A stretch of DNA of 23,768 nt from CAZHFW01 sp964531675 (GTDB lineage: Bacteria > Planctomycetota > Phycisphaerae > Phycisphaerales > UBA1924). Positions 14,809 through 22,496 of the stretch are shown in pieces (within the stretch, counting starts at the first letter, position 1; each line of letters begins with the position of its first letter). The position numbers were made by a program, and so were the translations under genes. A model generated the notes under the pieces. It worked only from the letters and a program-made list of their open reading frames with translations, did not search any database and was not told the origin of the DNA. The stretch lies in NCBI GenBank assembly GCA_964531675.1, contig CAZHFW010000047.1, positions 1 to 23,768 on the forward strand, in the 5' to 3' direction.

Positions 14809-14958
14809 TCACACGCGGCGGCGGTTGCTCGGATCGTTCTCTTCTTCCTCGTCCATCTCGAAATCGTGCCTGGCACGCTCCGACGAGTCGCCCGACGCGG
14901 GAAGGCAATGGCCCCGCTCCGGGCGGCTGATCCCGTCCGACCGCAAAGTACGCTTCAT
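14809..14958 (-). CDS. Possible small acidic protein upstream of fusA (49 aa)
   Basis: Unrecognised small ORF. ATG 14958 gives MKRTLRSDG and ends FEMDEEEENDPSNRRRV: an acidic run followed by a basic tail. A TTG at 14991 would give 60 residues. Third codon positions are mostly G or C, as in the flanking genes. There is no Shine-Dalgarno, but an eight-codon ORF (MKFPTSSR, 14981-14955) ends in an ATGA overlap with this start, which would allow coupled translation. A sigma70-like promoter lies just upstream. No signal peptide or membrane segment. It may instead be untranslated fusA leader; in a GC-rich genome open frames this short occur by chance. Confidence 0.3.
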   Translation of the reverse strand: MKRTLRSDGISRPERGHCLPASGDSSERARHDFEMDEEEENDPSNRRRV

Positions 14959-15024
14959 CGCGAAGACGTCGGGAACTTCATGCGTGACCAAACAAGGCCC
15001 GCAAATCCCGGCGGCGAACGGGGA

Positions 15025-15052
15025 ATGTTAACGCCCTCGGGGTCTGAATCAA
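15025..15052 (-). promoter_or_regulatory. Sigma70-like promoter for the small ORF and fusA
   Basis: On the minus strand: TTGATT (15052-15047), 16-base spacer, TAACAT (15030-15025), four of six matches in each box. The first nine bases, TTGATTCAG, are identical to the proposed tRNA-Asn promoter at 23589. Confidence 0.5.
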
Positions 15053-15113
15053 ATCCCGACGTGCCCCCGGAGGCCCTTCCGGGGCCTTCACGCGACCTTT
15101 GCAAACCCATGGT

Positions 15114-17444
15114 CTACCGGGGCATAGCGGTCATTTCCTGCCGCTGCTCGGGGGTCAGCCCGCGGACGGGATCCAGACGGGTCAGGGCGTCCCGATCGAG
15201 GCAGATCTTGGCCCAGAAGGTCATCTGGGCGGGGTCCTGGAGAAGCTGGGCGGTTCGGTAGGCCTCCAGGGCGTAGGTGAGGCCGTGCGGATCAAGGTCG
15301 GACGCCCGCCGGAAGAGCTCGAGCCCGCGGGTGAGGAGCTCCTTGTCGCCGAAGGCCTGCCCCGCAGCACGGGCGAGGGTTCCCAGAGCAGCCAGATCCG
15401 ACACCTTGGCGTTCGGGCCCGGGTCGCGGAGCGCCCGCGTGCGGACCTGGGCCTTGGGGTCTTCCTGCAGGGCCTTCTCCAGGCCGGGAACGGTTTTCTG
15501 AATCGATGCGATCAGCATCCAGAGGCGATCGGCCGACCGGATGGCCTCCGGGCTGGTCAGGCGTGCACGGGCCAGGCCCGCATCGGCAGCGGTCAGGAGC
15601 GAGGCTGCCTCACGCGCGCGGAACGCGGTGAGCACCGCGATGGCGCGGCGGAGGTCGGGGACCGAGCTCGGCGCCGCCGACGCAGCGGCAGTCGCGACGT
15701 CGCGCGCGATGATCGCGACGGAATCGCCCTCATAGAGGGGCGTGCCTGAGGAGACGTGATCCAGGCGGTCGCGCAGGTCGGTCGCTTCGCCGAGCGTGAT
15801 CGCAGCGCGGGTCAGGGTCTGCTGCCAGTTCCAGATTGCGACGCCTCTCCAGGCGACCAACGCCAGAAGCAACGCCGGAATGAGCACGACGAATCGACGT
15901 GACGGCGTCTGGCTCGGGGGCGCGTTGCGGCTCGAGCCCAGGCCCAGGGTGAGCAGCAGAACCGAAGCCGAGCCGACCCAGACGGGCGAGACCTCGATCT
16001 GTCCATGCGCGAACATCGCGATCGCGCCGGCCGCGGCGGCGGATTGGATGAGCCTGGCGGGAAGCGTCGCGATGATGGGCGCCATGGCGAAGGCGAGGAT
16101 GACCGCCAGAAGGCGCACGCCCAGCGTCTCGGGCGTCGTGATCGGGCGCTCGATGTAGACCGATCCGAGCATCGCAATCGCCGCGGTCACGCCGACGAAG
16201 CGAGCAACATCGCGGCGGTCGACGTCGGTTGGCAACCGGTCGGAGGGCGTGGCCATCGCGAACCCCGACTTCACGATCATGCGGGAGACGAGCCAGATCC
16301 ACGCGATGCCCGCGACGCCGAGGGTGGCCAGATAGTCAAAGAACACGCTGTGCGGAGAGGTGACTTCCTCCGGGCTCAGCGCGGGTTTGAGGAGCATGTA
16401 AGCATCTTTGAACCCAGCGGGACCCACACCGGTCCAGGGATGGGCTGCAAAGATCCGGGCGGCGCCCTCCATGTAGAACCAGCGGAAGAGCAGCGAGAGT
16501 TCGCCGATGCGCTCCCCCACCGCTCCGCGGAGCACAACCGCGCCCAAGGCGCCGACCACGACCAGAGCGCCGAGCAGCGATGTCAGCGCCCGCCTCTTCC
16601 AGAGGCCCGCGGGGATGCCCAGCGCGGAGCCCAATGCGAGCGCGACGCCGAGGGCCGCGGCGACGTAGCCCCCCTTTCCACCCGCGAGCACCACGCCCGA
16701 GGCGGACGCGAGCACCGCGACGCAAGCCAATGCTCTGGACTTGACGCCCAAGCGGGCATCCTTGGAACGCAGCAGAGAAATGAAGATCGAGAGCGTGCAC
16801 GCGAGGAGGCCCGCGCAGACGGTGGCGTACACGTTGGAGAGCCCGAACCAGCCGCTGGCTTCGGACTGCACGAGCCTTCGTTCGAAGGCTTTGGCCATGC
16901 TCGATCCTTCGGTCCAGCCCTGGGCGGCGAGGAACTGGGCCTTTCCGGCGCGGAAGGACTCGAGCGTGCGCGGATGCTCGACAAGGACCTGATACGCGCC
17001 CTTGGCGACCAGCAGGAACACAATCCCAATGAGCGCCGAAGCGATCGCGGCGCGGAGGCATGCGTCGCGGGCGGCTTCGCGGATCGTGATCGCGGCGATG
17101 AGCGCCGACGACCAGACGGCGCCGATCGCAACGCCCTCGGGCGTGCTGTTGTTGAGGATCGCGACCAGCCCGCCCGCCAGAGCCGCAAGCATGGGGATCA
17201 GCGCGGCCCCGCCGCAGCACAGCGTGAGCCAGGCCGAACCCGCGAGCGAAACGGCGCTGAGCAGCACCGCTTCCGCGGGTCCGAGCGAGGTCCGCGGGAT
17301 GTACATGACCGAGGGATCGGCGCTCCAGTCGGGGAGCGGGTCGTACCCGACGCTGGCGAGCAGAATCGCGGGCGCGACGACCATGGCCAGCGCGATCCAA
17401 CGCGCCGGAGACGTCGAGGTCCGGGCGGCCGATTCATCGTTCAT
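15114..17444 (-). CDS. O-antigen ligase / polymerase-like membrane protein
   Basis: 776 residues. The first about 510 are a polytopic membrane region of roughly a dozen hydrophobic segments, and the last about 260 are a soluble Ala/Leu/Arg-rich helical region that looks TPR-like. The Wzy/WaaL-type signature is GWFGLSNVYATV (198-209), then HPWTGVGPAGFKDAY (335-349) and SPHSVFFDYLATLGVAG (363-379) beside the large loop. These proteins join or polymerise lipid-linked glycans at the outer face of the inner membrane. Whether it is a ligase, a polymerase or a protein-glycosylating enzyme cannot be told. ATG 17444 overlaps the stop of the preceding phosphosugar transferase (ATGA) and has AGGGAAGAG upstream, so the two are coupled. 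Last gene of the rlmN-led operon. Confidence 0.82.
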   Translation of the reverse strand: MNDESAARTSTSPARWIALAMVVAPAILLASVGYDPLPDWSADPSVMYIPRTSLGPAEAVLLSAVSLAGSAWLTLCCGGAALIPMLAALAGGLVAILNNSTPEGVAIGAVWSSALIAAITIREAARDACLRAAIASALIGIVFLLVAKGAYQVLVEHPRTLESFRAGKAQFLAAQGWTEGSSMAKAFERRLVQSEASGWFGLSNVYATVCAGLLACTLSIFISLLRSKDARLGVKSRALACVAVLASASGVVLAGGKGGYVAAALGVALALGSALGIPAGLWKRRALTSLLGALVVVGALGAVVLRGAVGERIGELSLLFRWFYMEGAARIFAAHPWTGVGPAGFKDAYMLLKPALSPEEVTSPHSVFFDYLATLGVAGIAWIWLVSRMIVKSGFAMATPSDRLPTDVDRRDVARFVGVTAAIAMLGSVYIERPITTPETLGVRLLAVILAFAMAPIIATLPARLIQSAAAAGAIAMFAHGQIEVSPVWVGSASVLLLTLGLGSSRNAPPSQTPSRRFVVLIPALLLALVAWRGVAIWNWQQTLTRAAITLGEATDLRDRLDHVSSGTPLYEGDSVAIIARDVATAAASAAPSSVPDLRRAIAVLTAFRAREAASLLTAADAGLARARLTSPEAIRSADRLWMLIASIQKTVPGLEKALQEDPKAQVRTRALRDPGPNAKVSDLAALGTLARAAGQAFGDKELLTRGLELFRRASDLDPHGLTYALEAYRTAQLLQDPAQMTFWAKICLDRDALTRLDPVRGLTPEQRQEMTAMPR

Positions 17445-18604
17445 GCTCTTCCCTTCGCGTCAGGTCCCAGCGCTTTGGGATCGTCGGCCAGGTAGGGAGC
17501 GGTCGCGAACTCCAGGATCGCCAGGCTGACGAGGATGAGCAGCGTCTGTCCACCGACGATGGCGGCCTGCCAAGGCTTGAGCGAGCCGAGAATGATGCCG
17601 CCGATCGCGGTCGCGGCGGTGAGTCCCCAGATGACCAGCACGGCGGAGCGTCGGCTCATGCCTCGACGGACCAGGCGGTGCGAAAGGTGCTGCAGATCGC
17701 CGACGAACGGAGAGCGGCCTTGGCGGACCCTGATGAGCACCACGCTGGCGAAGTCGTAGAGCGGGACCGCGAGCACGATGAGGGGCATGAACACCCCGTA
17801 CCAGCCGCCGGCGAGGGACGTGCCCGGGGCGGATGAGTAGTAGGTCGTGCGGACCGTGAGGAACGCCAGCGTGAAACCGACGACAAGAGAGCCGCCGTCA
17901 CCCATGAAGATCCTGGCGGGCGGGAAGTTGCGGACGAGAAATCCAACGAGCGAGCCGACGAGCAGCGCCAGGGCGGCGCCGACGAACCACTGACCGTTGA
18001 CCAGCGCCGCAGCCAGGAACGCAGCGCCGGCGATTGCCGCGACGCCGCTCGAGAGCCCGTCCATGTTGTCGATGAAGTTCATCGCGTTGGTCACGATGAC
18101 CATCCAGAGGATCGTGACCGCGATCGAGGCCCAGGGGCCTCCCACGTGCGGGTCCAGCAGCGTGAGGAGCCTCGTGTCGCTCGTGGACGCGATCAGTGCG
18201 GCGCAGCCCGCCATCACGAGCATCTTGAACCACGGTCCCAGAGGCTTGCGGTCATCGATCAGGCCGAGCACATGGAGCACGCCAAGGCATGCCAGGAGCT
18301 TGGCGGCCAGCGGGGTCTCCTGCTTGATGCCCGGGAGGTAGGGAAGCAGCGCGGGGAAACGGTCCGCCAGCGCAGGAGAGAAGAACCAGACCGCGATCAG
18401 GCCCGCGAGCATGGGCGCTGCGATCCCCCAGAAGAGGCCGATGCCTCCGATGTTGGGAACCTTGCGTGTCGGGGCCTTGACCTGTCCTGCGACGCCCGCG
18501 CCATCGAGCGCCGAAAGGCGGTGTCCGATCCGCTCCGCGACGAGCGTCAGCGGCAACGAGATCGCTCCGGCCAGGAGGATCAGGAGCAGGCAGAGAAGGA
18601 CCAT
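17441..18604 (-). CDS. WecA/MraY-family undecaprenyl-phosphate sugar-1-phosphate transferase
   Basis: 387 residues with about 10-11 membrane segments. Transfers a sugar-1-phosphate from a UDP-sugar to undecaprenyl phosphate, starting a lipid-linked glycan. Family motifs: GLIDDRK (Asp117, Asp118), NAMNFIDNMDGLSSG (173-187), FPPARIFMGDGGSL (227-240) and DLQHLSHRL (303-311), equivalent to the HxHH loop. The long cytoplasmic His loop and DNMDG place it with WecA/TagO-like GT4 enzymes rather than MraY; the sugar is not predictable. ATG 18604 is 9 bases after the stop of the YwaF-like gene, and its own stop overlaps the ligase start. Together with the ligase it forms a small glycan assembly pair. 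Confidence 0.9.
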   Translation of the reverse strand: MVLLCLLLILLAGAISLPLTLVAERIGHRLSALDGAGVAGQVKAPTRKVPNIGGIGLFWGIAAPMLAGLIAVWFFSPALADRFPALLPYLPGIKQETPLAAKLLACLGVLHVLGLIDDRKPLGPWFKMLVMAGCAALIASTSDTRLLTLLDPHVGGPWASIAVTILWMVIVTNAMNFIDNMDGLSSGVAAIAGAAFLAAALVNGQWFVGAALALLVGSLVGFLVRNFPPARIFMGDGGSLVVGFTLAFLTVRTTYYSSAPGTSLAGGWYGVFMPLIVLAVPLYDFASVVLIRVRQGRSPFVGDLQHLSHRLVRRGMSRRSAVLVIWGLTAATAIGGIILGSLKPWQAAIVGGQTLLILVSLAILEFATAPYLADDPKALGPDAKGRA

Positions 18605-18613
18605 GGTCGGAGT

Positions 18614-19408
18614 TTAAACGGTCCCGGCCTCAGGCGTGCGGCGTTTGAGCCGGCGAGCGATGGCCCAGGGGATGGTCGCGAGGGTGAAGAGCGTGAAGCC
18701 TCCGGCGATGACGCCGTGGACGCGCCAGGGCCAGTGAGGCAGGAACGCGACAATTCCCGGCTGGTTGTCGGTCGGCCCCATGAACCCATAGTTGACGTTG
18801 AGGCCGATGTTGAGCGGGACGATCGCGGCCACGTAGCTCATCGTCGCGAGAATCGTGAAGCGCCAGTCGGCCCACGTAGGCCTGAAGCGGCGCACGATCA
18901 GGTCGTACCAGGCGGCGCCGACGATGTTGGTGTGGCCGATGAAGAAGAACCAGTAACGCACCGTGGCCATGCCGTTGCCATCCTTCAGGATGGGCGTCAG
19001 CAGGGCCTGCGATGAGAGGCAGAGCCCCCAGTAATAGAGGAGACAGCGGAGGCGCTGGTGCTGGGTGACGAGCGCGAGGCCCGCGGTCCAGGCGGCGAGA
19101 TCGCAGAGGGCGAACGGGAGACTCTTCTCCCAGGAGCGGTTGTTCGGGAGGAGCCACCAGCCGGTCTCGATGGCTTGGTAGACGAGGATCAGGACGCCCC
19201 ACCACTTGCCGAAGCGCTGCTCCGCGACGCCGCCGTCGGGCTTGGCGCGAAGGCGCAGGCCGTAGACGATGATGGCGATGATGACGCCGATGAAGAACCC
19301 GGACGAGATGAGGTGCTGGAGTGTGTAGGGGTGGAAGTCCCGGAGCCAGTCCCCCTGAGCAAGGACGGGGGCGGCGATCAGATTCGCGAGCGCGGGGAGC
19401 GGGCTCAT
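18614..19408 (-). CDS. YwaF / TIGR02206 family integral membrane protein
   Basis: 264 residues, about seven hydrophobic segments. Family marks: HPYTLQHLISSGFF (26-39), LPFALCDLAAW (97-107), YYWGLCLSSQALLTP (125-139), RYWFFFIGHTNIV (151-163) and LNVNYGFMGPTDNQPG (203-218). Members include Bacillus YwaF and Treponema TP0381. Their function is unknown. ATG 19408 overlaps the rlmN stop (ATGA), so it is coupled to rlmN and lies ahead of the glycan genes, which suggests but does not prove an envelope role. Confidence 0.85.
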   Translation of the reverse strand: MSPLPALANLIAAPVLAQGDWLRDFHPYTLQHLISSGFFIGVIIAIIVYGLRLRAKPDGGVAEQRFGKWWGVLILVYQAIETGWWLLPNNRSWEKSLPFALCDLAAWTAGLALVTQHQRLRCLLYYWGLCLSSQALLTPILKDGNGMATVRYWFFFIGHTNIVGAAWYDLIVRRFRPTWADWRFTILATMSYVAAIVPLNIGLNVNYGFMGPTDNQPGIVAFLPHWPWRVHGVIAGGFTLFTLATIPWAIARRLKRRTPEAGTV

Positions 19409-20550
19409 GCAGCGGGCTCCGATGCGGGCCCAGCGGCGTCCCGGGCCGACTCGTGGCGCAGCTGGCCGCACGCGGCGGCGATGTCGCGACCCCGGCTGGC
19501 GCGGATGTGGGTGTTGATGTGCCTGGCGACCAGGATGCGCTGGAACTCGAGCACGTCTTCGGTGCGGGGACGCTTGAACTCGACGCCTTCGACCTCGTTG
19601 TAACGGATGAGGTTGACGTTGGCGCGGAGGGTTTTGGCGAGCTGCGCCAGGGTCTCGGCGTGCTCGGGACGATCGTTTACGCCGCGGAGGAGCGTGTACT
19701 CGAGCGTGATCTCGCGGCCGGTCTTCTTGAACCACTTGTCGCAGGCGGCGAGGAGATCGGCGATCGTGGTGTACTCGGCCCAAGGGATGAGCTTGCGCCG
19801 CAGTTCGTCGTTCGGCGCGTGGAGCGAGAGCGCGAGCGTCACGGGGACTTCGAGCTGATCGGCGAGCTTCTCGATGGCCTTTGGGAGGCCGACGGTGGAG
19901 ATCGTGATCTTGCGACCCGAGATGCCGGTCGCCCAGAGCGAGGCGAGGATGCGGACCGCGCCCGTCACGTTCTGGAAGTTGGAGAGCGGCTCACCCATCC
20001 CCATGAAGACGACGTTGGTGATGCGGCGGACTTCGGGGAGTTGGCCCAGACGCCAGACCTGCTCGACGATGCGACCGGTGGAGAGGTTGCCATCGAGGCC
20101 TCCGAGGCCCGACGCGCAGAAGCGGCATCCGACCGGGCAGCCGACCTGCGAGCTGATGCACGCGGTCTTGCGGTCCTCTGTCGGGATCATCACGCACTCG
20201 GTCTGGCGTGAGGCGTCGGCTTCCACCGGGTTGTTGAGGACGGTGAGCGCGGGGCTCGGCGCCGCGGGCTGGGGCATGGAGTAGTCGCGCCACTGGATGA
20301 GCAGCTTCTGCACGCCGTCGGACGCTGACTGGTGCGCGAGGGTTTCGCCCGAGAGGAAGGTCATCTCCGAGGCGAGGATCTCGCGGTCTCGTTTGGAGAG
20401 GTTGGTCATCTTCTCGGGGTCGATGACACCCTTCTCATAGACCCATTCGAGCACCTGCTTGCCGCGGAACTTGGGGAGGCCTTTGGACTCGAACCATGCG
20501 CCGAGAGAGTCGGGCGTGTGCTCGAAGATGTGGTTGGGGGGATGGCGCAT
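19405..20550 (-). CDS. rlmN: 23S rRNA (adenine-C2)-methyltransferase RlmN
   Basis: Radical SAM enzyme that methylates A2503 of 23S rRNA and A37 of some tRNAs. 381 residues. The Fe-S cluster motif is GCPVGCRFC (Cys138, Cys142, Cys145). Further features are CISSQVGC (Cys131), VVFMGMGEPLSNFQNV (180-195), LALSLHAPNDELRRKLIP (239-256), and the catalytic Cys361 in AAACGQL. An N-terminal helical domain (1-85) is present. A Pro/Ala-rich stretch (about 90-115) looks like a lineage insertion. A TATCAT -10 box lies 10 bases upstream of ATG 20550 and there is no Shine-Dalgarno, so the mRNA may be nearly leaderless. Heads the four-gene operon. Confidence 0.95.
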   Translation of the reverse strand: MRHPPNHIFEHTPDSLGAWFESKGLPKFRGKQVLEWVYEKGVIDPEKMTNLSKRDREILASEMTFLSGETLAHQSASDGVQKLLIQWRDYSMPQPAAPSPALTVLNNPVEADASRQTECVMIPTEDRKTACISSQVGCPVGCRFCASGLGGLDGNLSTGRIVEQVWRLGQLPEVRRITNVVFMGMGEPLSNFQNVTGAVRILASLWATGISGRKITISTVGLPKAIEKLADQLEVPVTLALSLHAPNDELRRKLIPWAEYTTIADLLAACDKWFKKTGREITLEYTLLRGVNDRPEHAETLAQLAKTLRANVNLIRYNEVEGVEFKRPRTEDVLEFQRILVARHINTHIRASRGRDIAAACGQLRHESARDAAGPASEPAA

Positions 20551-20560
20551 GCGTGCGTGG

Positions 20561-20566
20561 ATGATA
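20561..20566 (-). promoter_or_regulatory. Candidate -10 (TATCAT) for a near-leaderless rlmN mRNA
   Basis: On the minus strand TATCAT matches TATAAT in five of six positions and ends 10 bases before the rlmN ATG. The -35 region coincides with the U-tract of the preceding gene's terminator and is poor (CTTTTC). Confidence 0.35.
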
Positions 20567-20575
20567 AGCGGTCGG

Positions 20576-20615
20576 GGGAAATGAAAAGGGCCCCGCCATC
20601 GGAGGCGGGGCCCTT
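20576..20615 (-). terminator. Intrinsic terminator of the OmcB-like gene
   Basis: On the minus strand: AAGGGCCCCGCC, loop TCCGAT, GGCGGGGCCCTT (12-bp perfect stem), then TTCATTTCCC. It lies about 60 bases after the stop at 20677. Confidence 0.88.
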
Positions 20616-20676
20616 GGGATTCAGAGCTCGATCACAGTCGGATCAGGCTGCCATCAGCATCGGGGCGAGGGCCTGA

Positions 20677-22350
20677 TTACTGATAGAAGTTGGTGGTCTC
20701 GACCTTGACCAGCGGACGGGTGATCTCGGTGGACTTGGCCTCACCCTTGAACTGGACCTGACCGGCCTTGAGGGCCTTGATCGTGATCTTGTAGGTGCGG
20801 CGCTCCTTGGGAGCCAGGGTCGTGATCGGGGCGAAGGTGATGGTCTTGCCCGAGACGGTGCCCTGAGTCGTGCCCTCGGAGGTGACGTACTGCATGGTCT
20901 CCGGCTCCCAGTCGCAGACGAGCTGGACGTTGGTGAGCGGGGCGGAGCCCTGGTTGGTCACGCTGAGGGTGTAGACCACGTTGCCGCCGACCTCGATCGG
21001 ATCCGGGTCGTCGGTGCCGTCGAGCAGCAGGGCCGGGATGCCGACGACGTCGGTCGCGCAGGTCGTGGAGACCGGAGCGGCGCACACGGCGGTGGCATTG
21101 GCGCTGAGGTTGACAGCGGTCATGCTGGCGGGCTTGACGGTGACGGCGATCGTCTTGGAGGCGTTCGGCGCCAGGGTGCCGACGTTCCAGGAGACGTTGG
21201 CGGCGTTGCTGGTGCCACCCTCGGTCGCACGCACGAAGGTCGCGCCGGCCGGGAGGGCCGCGGTGACCATCGTGTTGGCGGCCGGAGCGTCGCCGGTGTT
21301 CTTGACAGTGAACTCAAAGGTCGCGTCGCGGCCGATGAAGATCTGCTTGCCGGCCTTGCACTCGATGGCGAGCGCGGGCTGCTTGACGACGGAGGTCGTC
21401 TGCGGGGCCGAAGCGCTGAGGCCAGCGGCGGTGGCGGTCGCGGGCGAGGAGTAGCTGCCGGGCTTGGCGGCCTTGGCGCAGACGGAGTATTCCTTGCTCT
21501 CGCCAGCGTTCAGGTTGCCGACGACGTGCTCGATGGTGGTCTTGCCGCCATCGACGGTCAGGCCGGCCGGGAGCGTGTCCTTGATGACGACGTTCTCGGC
21601 GACGCCGGTGCCGGTGTTCTTGACGACGTACTTGAGGGTCACGCAGTCACAGATGATCGCCTCGGGCGTCGCGCTCTTGGTGAGCGAGAGGGCCGGCTCA
21701 ACGACCTCGGTGCGCGAGCAGAGGATGTTGTTGTAGGTGACCGTGACGCAGTTGCCGGAGGAGCCGACCTTGCCAGCGGTGCCCTTGACCTTGATGACGC
21801 GGGTCTCGCAGGGAGCGAGGTTGCCCAGGAGCCACTGGGTGCCATTGGCGCCCTTGGTGGCGGCGGGGTCAGAGCTGTTGACCGCGAGGTTGTCGAAGGA
21901 CTGACCATCGACCAGGACGTTCTGGAGGGTGGCGCCGGTGAGGTTGGTGACGTGGATTTCGAAGTCGTAGGGGCTGTTGGCGCGGACCTTGGCGGGCATG
22001 ACCTGGTTGACCAGGACGGCGCTGGAGCGGACGTCACCGGTCGGGAAGGCCATGGTGGTGACGTTCATGCCGGGGCCGGCGTTCGGGCGGTAGCCCGAGC
22101 AATCACCCTTGGGGGCCGGGGCGGGAGCAGCGGCGGGCGCCGGAGCAGCCGCGGGAGCCGGGGCCGGCTCGCCATAGCTGCGGCGGAAGAGGTAGTTGTC
22201 GCCGCCGTTGACCTTGCCGCCGCGGTTGCTGAAGGACTCAGGCTGGGCGCCGGTCTTCGACCCGGAAGACTCGCAGCCACCCAGAGCGATGGCGGAGCCC
22301 GCGATACACGCCAGAACCAGCATCGTGCGGACATTCATGTTCATATGCAT
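20677..22350 (-). CDS. OmcB-like cysteine-rich DUF11 repeat lipoprotein
   Basis: 557 residues. Signal peptide with lipobox LGGC; Cys26 would be lipidated. An Ala/Pro linker (60-80) is followed by four immunoglobulin-like DUF11 units of about 105 residues (roughly 110-215, 217-322, 325-433, 437-545), each with VTNxG/VKNTG and NLAP/TLAP-type blocks. The mature chain has eleven more cysteines (84, 181, 201, 211, 234, 236, 291, 331, 423, 431, 479), many for a protein of this kind. The last unit (DPIEVGGNVVYTLSVTNQG, TQGTVSGKTITF, LKAGQ, end ETTNFYQ) resembles the C-terminus of chlamydial OmcB as I recall it. Likely a disulphide-cross-linked surface or periplasmic wall protein. ATG 22350 has a CGAGGATT ribosome-binding site. 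Own promoter and terminator; probably well expressed. Confidence 0.85.
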   Translation of the reverse strand: MHMNMNVRTMLVLACIAGSAIALGGCESSGSKTGAQPESFSNRGGKVNGGDNYLFRRSYGEPAPAPAAAPAPAAAPAPAPKGDCSGYRPNAGPGMNVTTMAFPTGDVRSSAVLVNQVMPAKVRANSPYDFEIHVTNLTGATLQNVLVDGQSFDNLAVNSSDPAATKGANGTQWLLGNLAPCETRVIKVKGTAGKVGSSGNCVTVTYNNILCSRTEVVEPALSLTKSATPEAIICDCVTLKYVVKNTGTGVAENVVIKDTLPAGLTVDGGKTTIEHVVGNLNAGESKEYSVCAKAAKPGSYSSPATATAAGLSASAPQTTSVVKQPALAIECKAGKQIFIGRDATFEFTVKNTGDAPAANTMVTAALPAGATFVRATEGGTSNAANVSWNVGTLAPNASKTIAVTVKPASMTAVNLSANATAVCAAPVSTTCATDVVGIPALLLDGTDDPDPIEVGGNVVYTLSVTNQGSAPLTNVQLVCDWEPETMQYVTSEGTTQGTVSGKTITFAPITTLAPKERRTYKITIKALKAGQVQFKGEAKSTEITRPLVKVETTNFYQ

Positions 22351-22364
22351 TCACAATCCTCGAG

Positions 22365-22408
22365 GCTGGAGTCCCCTTGGTCCTCAACATGCGGGCGACG
22401 ACTCCAGC
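22365..22408 (-). promoter_or_regulatory. Inverted repeat in the OmcB-like leader, next to the ribosome-binding site
   Basis: GCTGGAGTC (22408-22400 on the minus strand) and GACTCCAGC (22373-22365) are perfect 9-bp arms around a 26-base loop; CCC and GGG inside can extend the stem across a 4-base bulge. The stem ends a few bases before GAGGATT and the ATG, so it could affect translation or mRNA stability. Confidence 0.5.
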
Positions 22409-22468
22409 GTCCATCACCTCGCGCATTTGCTGTCGGGGGCAGAATGCCCACCGACCTCAGATGGCAAC

Positions 22469-22496
22469 AGGATAGCCGCATTTTCGGACTTGTCAG
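22469..22496 (-). promoter_or_regulatory. Sigma70-like promoter of the OmcB-like gene
   Basis: On the minus strand: CTGACA (22496-22491; five of six), 16-base spacer, TATCCT (22474-22469; four of six). The predicted leader is about 110 bases and contains the inverted repeat. Confidence 0.5.

Larger units (their letters stand above)
14653..15113 (-). other. Leader / intergenic region upstream of fusA
   Basis: 460 bases between the O-antigen ligase-like stop and fusA. From the right, it holds a GC-rich hairpin (about 15065-15087) without a U-tract, a good promoter (15052-15025), a possible eight-codon ORF and 49-codon ORF (14981-14809), and then about 156 bases before fusA. GCGTCGC-CAGAGA-GCGACGC (14674-14693) could fold close to the fusA ribosome-binding site. 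Confidence 0.5.

Noticed and set aside
15065..15087. GC-rich hairpin after the O-antigen ligase-like gene
   Set aside because: Two alternative stems (CCCCGGA/TCCGGGG, AGGCCC/GGGCCT) but no T-run on the minus strand; not supported as an intrinsic terminator.
12409..15261. Very long open frame (950 codons) on the plus strand opposite fusA
   Set aside because: It is antisense to a clear EF-G, is built of Asp/Val/Leu/Ala-rich low-information sequence, and arises from the strong GC3 bias. The same holds for long frames opposite or out of phase with dxs (6651-7991, 6965-8743) and the dipeptidase (11027-12412).
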